From assembly GCA_902651635.1 (NCBI GenBank), contig CACRSC010000012.1:100060-164059 (forward strand): a DNA stretch of 64,000 nt, given 5' to 3'. The first letter of the stretch is position 1, and each line of letters starts with the position of its first letter. The notes beneath the pieces were generated by a model. That model was not told the DNA's origin, searched no databases, and worked only from the letters and a program-made list of their open reading frames with translations. Of the stretch, positions 58,333-64,000 are shown piece by piece. The position numbers and the translations under genes are program-made. This stretch comes from Mastigamoeba balamuthi. Lineage: Eukaryota; Evosea; Mastigamoebida; Mastigamoebidae.

Positions 58333-60619
58333 AGAGTACCTGCTGCAGAGCAGTCGCAGATCAGCCCCTCACTTGTGACCTCCACGGTGCTTGCCAGTCA
58401 GCAGTCACTGACTTCACTTGGAATTACAGACCAGATGGTAGGCCCATCAATTTTACCAGAGCATAACTCAAAAATAAACACATAGAAGAGTGTGCAGGAA
58501 CTTACAGCAGAACAGCAGGTTTTTGTAAATCAATTTCAAAGCACTTACTCAGCAGATACAGCCAGCTGGGGCCCTTTCTCAGGGGCATTCTGACCAACTG
58601 ACTAAGATGAATGAGACAGGTATCATAATTGTTTTTTCATTTCCTGCTTAACAAGCTGAAGTGGAGGAAGAGAGCAGTGTTCCCTCAGCAGATGATATAA
58701 TCCAGCCAACTGCCCAGGACCAGCCTGCTCCTGCTAAGGGAATCTGAGATTAAATCTGATTGATTAACAATTGTTATTAGTTTACGGAGAGCCAAAGGGG
58801 TAAAAGAAATTCCTCTCAGTTCCATTACAACAAACCTTGTAAAGAAGGATGTTGTTCCAGCACAGCCAGGAGTTTATCTGGCACCTAAAGGACCAGCCCT
58901 CTTAAATACTGAACTTGTTCGTGGATTACAGCATCCCGAGAGCTTTCTGACCCCTTTGCTTCTGATGTTTCTTGATGAGTTCTTCCTAATCAGTGCTGGA
59001 ATTGTTAATTCAGCTTGGGCAGCATCTCAAACCCCATTCGGAATCACTGATTCAGCTAAGTCAACTCCAGTTAACTCTGCTGAAATGATTGCATTCTTTG
59101 GTAAGTATTAATTGTACTTCAATTTTCATTTTAAACAAAAACAGGCATTATGATTCTGATTGAAAATCTATCTGGGAATTCATCACATAGCTTTAAGGCT
59201 CTCTTTCATGAGTTAACCACTAAGTATCAGGATCGTCATATTCCACTTTGTATGGGAATTAATCGATTCAATGCAATTCTTCGTGGACTTAATCCATCAA
59301 TTGATTGTCTTCAACGAAATGAAAGTCTTATATCTGCAAATTCTCTTATATTGGTAAAAGAGCTCCATATAGTAACTCTGGATGAGCTTCTTGCTAATTA
59401 TGAACCACGATCTGAAACAAAGAAACAAGCTGCTGATGCTGAAGAAAAAATTCCAATCATTTCATGCTCAGAGAAGCCAGGAAAAATTGGGCTGTGGTGG
59501 TGGTTTGCAACCCTTTTTATATATCGAGACCAAGTCCTACCATTTACACTGGATATTCATGATCATCTTCAAGATGGAGATTTCAAGCCAAGACAGGTTA
59601 TGATCGAAGCAATAAATTGAGTTTCAGCGAAATTTACTGGAATTCATTGGATTGCAGATACTGCATTTGAATGTCTTGCTGTGCTATCACACATTGTTTC
59701 TGCTGGAAGTTATGCTACAATGGCAATTGGGCATAATATTGCTGCTTCTCTTCAAATAATATATGATGCAGTATGTCGTAATTTGGCAGTTGACAAATGG
59801 AGAATGGTTGGTTCTCTCAGAGAAGGCTGGTTTGTATCTGGCCTACATATTACTGGGTTGAACAGCTCAGGGGAAATTGTACATATATATCGTGTATGTC
59901 TTAGTAATGCCTATTCATGGTTGTATAAAGACACTCAGTGTGATTCTGCTCATGTACATTCATCAACAGAAAAAGAAAAGAGTTCTTTCTCTCAGCAACA
60001 AAAACATCCTGTTCCCTATCTCCGACCAGAAGAAATCAAATTAATGACTTTATCTCATCTGATGAGTGAGGTCGTGAAGCCTCTTGGTCTGATATTACCA
60101 TCAAAAGCCCGAAAAGAAGATATTGTTAAGGCCTGCAATGATGCAATTAGAATTCTATATAATCAGCCTTCAAGAGAAGCAGATATGTTGGCTCATCTGC
60201 ATACAAATGGATCATCTGATCAGGTTCCAGAGCATCAAAGAGAATATAGATCACACTTTAATCTAATTGATCTGGTTGATCGAAGATACTACTCAGTTGA
60301 TCCTGGACTTCATATTCGCTCATGGCATACAAAGGCCTTATTTATTCTCTTTCGTCTTGGGCTCTACAATACTTATATTTTGTCACTTGTTGCTCAAAAT
60401 CGAGAATCAGATTGGGTAAGATGGCGTTGGCTCTGTGCAGAAGCAATGCTGAAATACTACTATGACAGTATTCCACAGGCAAAGCAGAGCAGACATTCTC
60501 ATATATCAAAGACATGGAAACCAAAAACGCATGGAATCCCAGATCCAGATCCGAAATCACAGATTTCTATCTCAGACAGTACCTTTGGGAAAAAAGACGA
60601 AGACAAGAAGGATCTATAA
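58333..60619 (+). pseudogene. piggyBac-like transposase relic
   Basis: Exons: about 58333-58437, 58486-58518, 58553-58619, 58656 to about 58740, 58781-59100 and 59145-60619, with introns of 34-48 nt. Landmarks of the piggyBac/DDE_Tnp_1_7 type: AFFGIMILIENLSG, HIPLCMGINRFNAILRGL, a candidate first Asp in LPFTLDIHDHL, a second in HWIADTAFECL, and a late domain with FNLIDLVDRRYYSVDPGLH followed by WHTKALF and NTYIL. A TGA at 59618-59620 interrupts an otherwise open frame, and the donor of the intron before 58781 lacks GT. It is therefore probably inactive, unless the stop is read through or edited. AT-rich relative to host genes. No terminal repeats found by eye. Confidence 0.65.
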
Positions 60620-62428
60620 CCAGCAGAGAACAATCTGCTCTAAGAAATGAGTCTCTGATCATTCCTGATCCAGATTCCGAATCACAGTTTGATTAATAGC
60701 TGACATCTACATCTCTTCCCGTTCTAGAAGAGATTGAAATGCATGCAATACTATTCTTAGTTAATTTTCTGAAAGGTTCATCTGATTTTGGTGCATACAT
60801 CCTATTATTGATAACTTTTTCAACTTCACTCTCAGAGTTAAAGTGTAAAGATCATCATCTTCTCTTTTATTCAATACTCAATGAAAGATAAAGACAATTT
60901 TGTTTAGATATAGAAGCAATATTGATATGGCTTTTTCAACTTCATCATTCATTAGCTCGAACTCTTTTATAGTGCCTCCTGTTAGTATTCCCACAAAAAT
61001 TATCTTCTTAACATGCACTACCTTACAAAGATAGTATTTGTACTGTATTGATTTTCTTACATGCAATAGAACATTTATATATTATGTTATATTTGAATAA
61101 ATGATCAGAGGTAATCAATCACATATTGTACCTTATCATTTATCACAGAATTGTGTGGTTTTTATGTAATAATTAATAAACTACTGCATCATTACCATGG
61201 AACACTTTAACTTGTTCTGTCTTTTTCCAATTCTCTGTCTTCTTACCAGATTGAAGAGACCATCATGCAATGAGACTGTGTGACTCTGGATGTTACTGAT
61301 TCAGGAGAAACAACATAATTTCTCAGCTCATTTGGTGTGCATATATCCTCGTCTATATTTAGCACAATTCCTCTTTCACAGTTCTTTTATTAAATGATAG
61401 TTGGATCTCATGCGATGTCAGCTGGTTTTCAATATAATATTGTGTCTACATTCTCTTCAGTGTTTCTGTGCTAGTTGAGCTAAGCATCTTGACTTCTGAT
61501 TTGGAGATGAAACCCGTCCTTCATGTGATCTATTACTTGTACTTCAACGTATCTTGCCTCCACTTCTTGGTATGATCTCAGTATGTGGTAATGCAAAATC
61601 AGACTTGCATTGGAGGCACAGAGCAGACAGATGCAAAAATAAGATGATAGCCTGGTTGAATGTTCTCAGAGTTGATATCAGTTTGGACTGGATGAGAGTA
61701 TGGCCATAGCTGTGTTGATCACTTTTCCCAGTGACGATGACTCGGCACCTCCCAGTGGTAGTGAGAGGCATTCGTTTGAATCTGATCATATGCTAGATAC
61801 CTGGAGCATCAGATTCTTGACGGTGCATGACCCAAGAAACGTCGGAGGAAGGAATGGTGCTTGAGAAGATGCTGGTAGTGAACTGACTAAGGAAATCACC
61901 GAGGCCGTGGTCATGGGCATTGCTCAGTTGCATTCATTTTCGGACCAAATTGCCAACAAAATTTCAGACGAGATTGTCCTATTGAAATCGGATAAATTAC
62001 GAAATCGGATAGCCCACATCGAGTTCAATACAATTAGTTTTCATTCCTAAGACAAATGTCACAGTGGTCAAGAGTTTTTCTAAAAATTGGAGTGTCAAAG
62101 ATCACCAGCATCAGAGGCATCGAACCCCTGGAACTGAAACAACATGGATGCACATCCAAGCAAGCAAATACAAGGACCTCACCCCATACAATACATAATA
62201 GCTTATGTGGTCTGAAGTAAGGGCTGATAATCAGAATCACAACAAAAATACAAGCGGGTCACCACTATGTGGGATTGGCTCGATGACATGAGTCATAATG
62301 ACAATCTCCTAGCACATCAAGCACAAAAAAGACACACCCCAGGGGATACCCCCAAATCACCATATAACTGCCCAGACACATCTGCTCTGCCAAACAGCGC
62401 AGACACACTGCCAAAAACACGAAGCCAA
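60620..62428. other. AT-rich DNA without recognisable genes
   Basis: About 1.8 kb; likely 3' flank of the piggyBac-like element and further mobile-element debris. I see only short, motif-free frames. Confidence 0.5.
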
Positions 62429-62719
62429 TCAAGATCTCTGAACCCACAGATACAAATGGGCAGTACAACATAAAACCCCTCGTGCACTACCCTCACCACT
62501 ACCTCTTCCTCTCTTCAATGTTGCAATGAGCACATGCTGCTTGTGCAGGTCGTTGGTCATCCTGAGCTGCTCTTTCTTGTACGTGGTGATCTTCTCCTTC
62601 AACTTGGCCCTGGCAGCCTCCAAGCCCTTGATGATCTGGTCCTGCTGCTGTGCTGGAACGAGGAGACCTGGTCCAGTAGCAGAGGCAATTTCGGCAGTCA
62701 GCCTCTTCACCTGTAGCTG
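62429..62719 (-). CDS. Coiled-coil fragment abutting the foldback
   Basis: Minus-strand frame reading in from the inverted repeat. It encodes KRLTAEIASATGPGLLVP, then a heptad-rich QQDQIIKGLEAARAKLKEKI segment, ending near 62480. Composition resembles a piece of a larger coiled-coil protein. The 5' end is cut by the inverted repeat, so this may be a misjoined piece of the neighbouring gene. Confidence 0.35.
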   Translation of the reverse strand, partial: QLQVKRLTAEIASATGPGLLVPAQQQDQIIKGLEAARAKLKEKITTYKKEQLRMTNDLHKQHVLIATLKRGRGSGEGSARGVLCCTAHLYLWVQRS

Positions 62720-62833
62720 GTTTGGGTTGTCCTACAAGCCGATGTCAACCACGCTTCTCGTCCCTGTTGCACTCCACCTTCTTCACTTGGCACAGACAGC
62801 GTGGTTGACATCGGCTTGTAGGACAACCCAAAC
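62720..62833. repeat. 36-bp perfect inverted repeat with 42-bp spacer
   Basis: 62720-62755 is the exact reverse complement of 62798-62833. Different sequences follow on either side. Confidence 0.95.
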
Positions 62834-64000
62834 AATTTTTGAAAATGATGTCATCTGCTGCCAGCACATAATGTCTGCTGGCAGCACAGCTACGGGCATA
62901 GCAGTGATGGACGCCAAAGATGGCACCTGGCCTATTCGTGGCAAGTGGAGTATGCATGTGCACCAGGCTCAACTGGGCCCAGCAAACATCCCAGAGGGTG
63001 ATCCAGTTGGCCCAGACCTGTCTCATGTTAGGGCACTCGAGGCCCAGGTCAGGAACCTCAGGCAACAGAACAGGCAGCTCAGCACTCATGATGCAAAACA
63101 CGAGCGGCAGAGTGCTGTGGAACCCACGGGGCTGAAGGAGGCCACGTTTCCTCAGTACATTGCTGCACTGAGGCATACGATGCCCAGCTTAATGCTCATT
63201 CTGTGCTCTCTCCTGGGCTACAAGAACTCAGACCCTGACAATGACCTGGCTATGCATGTGCTCACCATATACATCATCTGTGCAGCTATTCAATGAGAAA
63301 GAAAGTGCACTTCAGCATGTTGCATTCCAGCCATCTGTGGAGCCATACAACTCCTACAGCCAGCTGTATGGGACCTGTTTCACCAGCTTCGACTTGTGTA
63401 TGACAAATAAGCTGGATAAGGCCAGGCAACAGCAGGTCATGCTGCTGCAGAAACACTGTGTGCAGGTTGCAGACAACCTGCAGGTGGCTGTAGGGTGCGG
63501 TTTCCAGCATCTGGACAGGCATGCCACGATGCTGCATGGTGTGGTGTGGGAGGGAATAGTACCCAATGACGATTACCTTCAGCGTGTGCAATCGGACATG
63601 CTCTACACACTTGCAGTACGTTGTTTTTGTACATTAGTTTTCCTATGTGCCACTGGCAGATTATTATATGCCGGTGGCATATAATAATATCCTGGTGGCA
63701 CATGCTATATGCTGACAGAGAGCATGCTCTGGCATCTTACTTTGCATCACTTCAGCAACATACTGACCTGCCTGGTTTTTGTAGGAGGGTGTGGTACTTC
63801 CTAACGTACTGCTCATGGGTGTTCTGCCCTCAGAACAGCCATCTGATGACGTGCAGCAAACCGTGGAGTTGTGTGCAACGTACTGCCCACTGGTGCCACA
63901 CTCTCATGTCCTGCCTCTCGAGTGCAGCTCCTGCACATTTGCGTGGATGTCTCTGTCTGGCAGCTCTCTGTCATGCCCACGACCTGTCAAGGAGGTGCTG
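62834..64000 (+). CDS. Unassigned gene, possibly mobile-element derived (runs off window)
   Basis: The open frame from the foldback to about 63255 encodes IFENDVICCQHIMSAGSTAT... then a coiled-coil stretch (VRALEAQVRNLRQQNRQL). A frame change near 63255-63285 needs a very short intron (28 nt, CAT before GTGCTC) or another solution. Exon about 63284-63615 follows, then intron 63616-63784 and an exon from 63785 that is open to the window end (EGVVLPNVLLMGVLPSEQ, then a Cys-containing region). The splice phases at 63615/63785 fit. I recognise no family; AT-rich, mobile-element-like context. Confidence 0.45.
63645..63703. repeat. 28-bp-arm hairpin inside an intron
   Basis: Arms 63645-63672 and 63676-63703 pair as 9 bp + 6-nt internal mismatch + 13 bp around a 3-nt loop. 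The structure lies within the intron 63616-63784. Confidence 0.85.

Overview
The window is nuclear DNA of a eukaryotic microbe. Genes are dense and GC-rich, with many short spliceosomal introns (about 35-200 nt) and strong conservation of eukaryotic housekeeping proteins: CSTF2, UTP11, METAP2, SCFD2, MEMO1, Asterix/WDR83OS, UXT and an SLC35F6-like carrier. A glycyl-radical enzyme fused to its own radical-SAM activase points to anaerobic or microaerophilic life. Together with TmcB-like receptor adenylate cyclases, this makes a free-living archamoeba of the Mastigamoeba/Pelomyxa kind my best guess. That is inference; no rRNA is present to confirm it.

Layout. 1-1382: 5' end of a secreted, cysteine-repeat receptor-like gene (minus). 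1544-11796: two tandem paralogous receptor adenylate cyclases (minus). The first is frameshifted relative to the second. The second is cut at a single N (11797) that looks like a false contig join. 11862-15734: a long coiled-coil gene (plus) and an unassigned gene (minus). 15735-19242: mostly an AT-rich island without a convincing gene. 19243-42136: the housekeeping block, in order CSTF2, a coiled-coil protein, a Gln-rich protein, UTP11, METAP2, tRNA-Asp, SCFD2, a second coiled-coil protein, a Sel1-repeat protein, the glycyl-radical enzyme/activase fusion, MEMO1, Asterix and UXT.

42747-51111 is an 8.4-kb DNA transposon with about 178-bp terminal inverted repeats and two divergent multi-exon genes. 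One is a DUF7869-like DDE/D transposase candidate; the other is a 13-exon partner of unknown function. At least 13 copies of one palindrome (consensus TTTTATCGCATGCGATAAAA) lie in its introns and intergenic DNA. 52493-57792 returns to host genes: a secreted protein with a one-base frameshift, an ankyrin protein, a small type I membrane protein and the SLC35F6-like carrier. From about 58.3 kb to the end the DNA is AT-richer and mobile-element-like: a piggyBac-like transposase relic, a 36-bp foldback, and an unassigned gene with a long hairpin inside an intron.

How the genes fit together: most are independent housekeeping genes in divergent or convergent pairs, not operons. Host introns mostly have GTGCGY-type donors and CTGAC-like branch points, with at least two GC-AG introns. 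Transposon introns more often carry CTAAC branch points. The most novel items are the palindrome-studded transposon, the glycyl-radical enzyme/activase fusion and the recurrent GC-AG introns.
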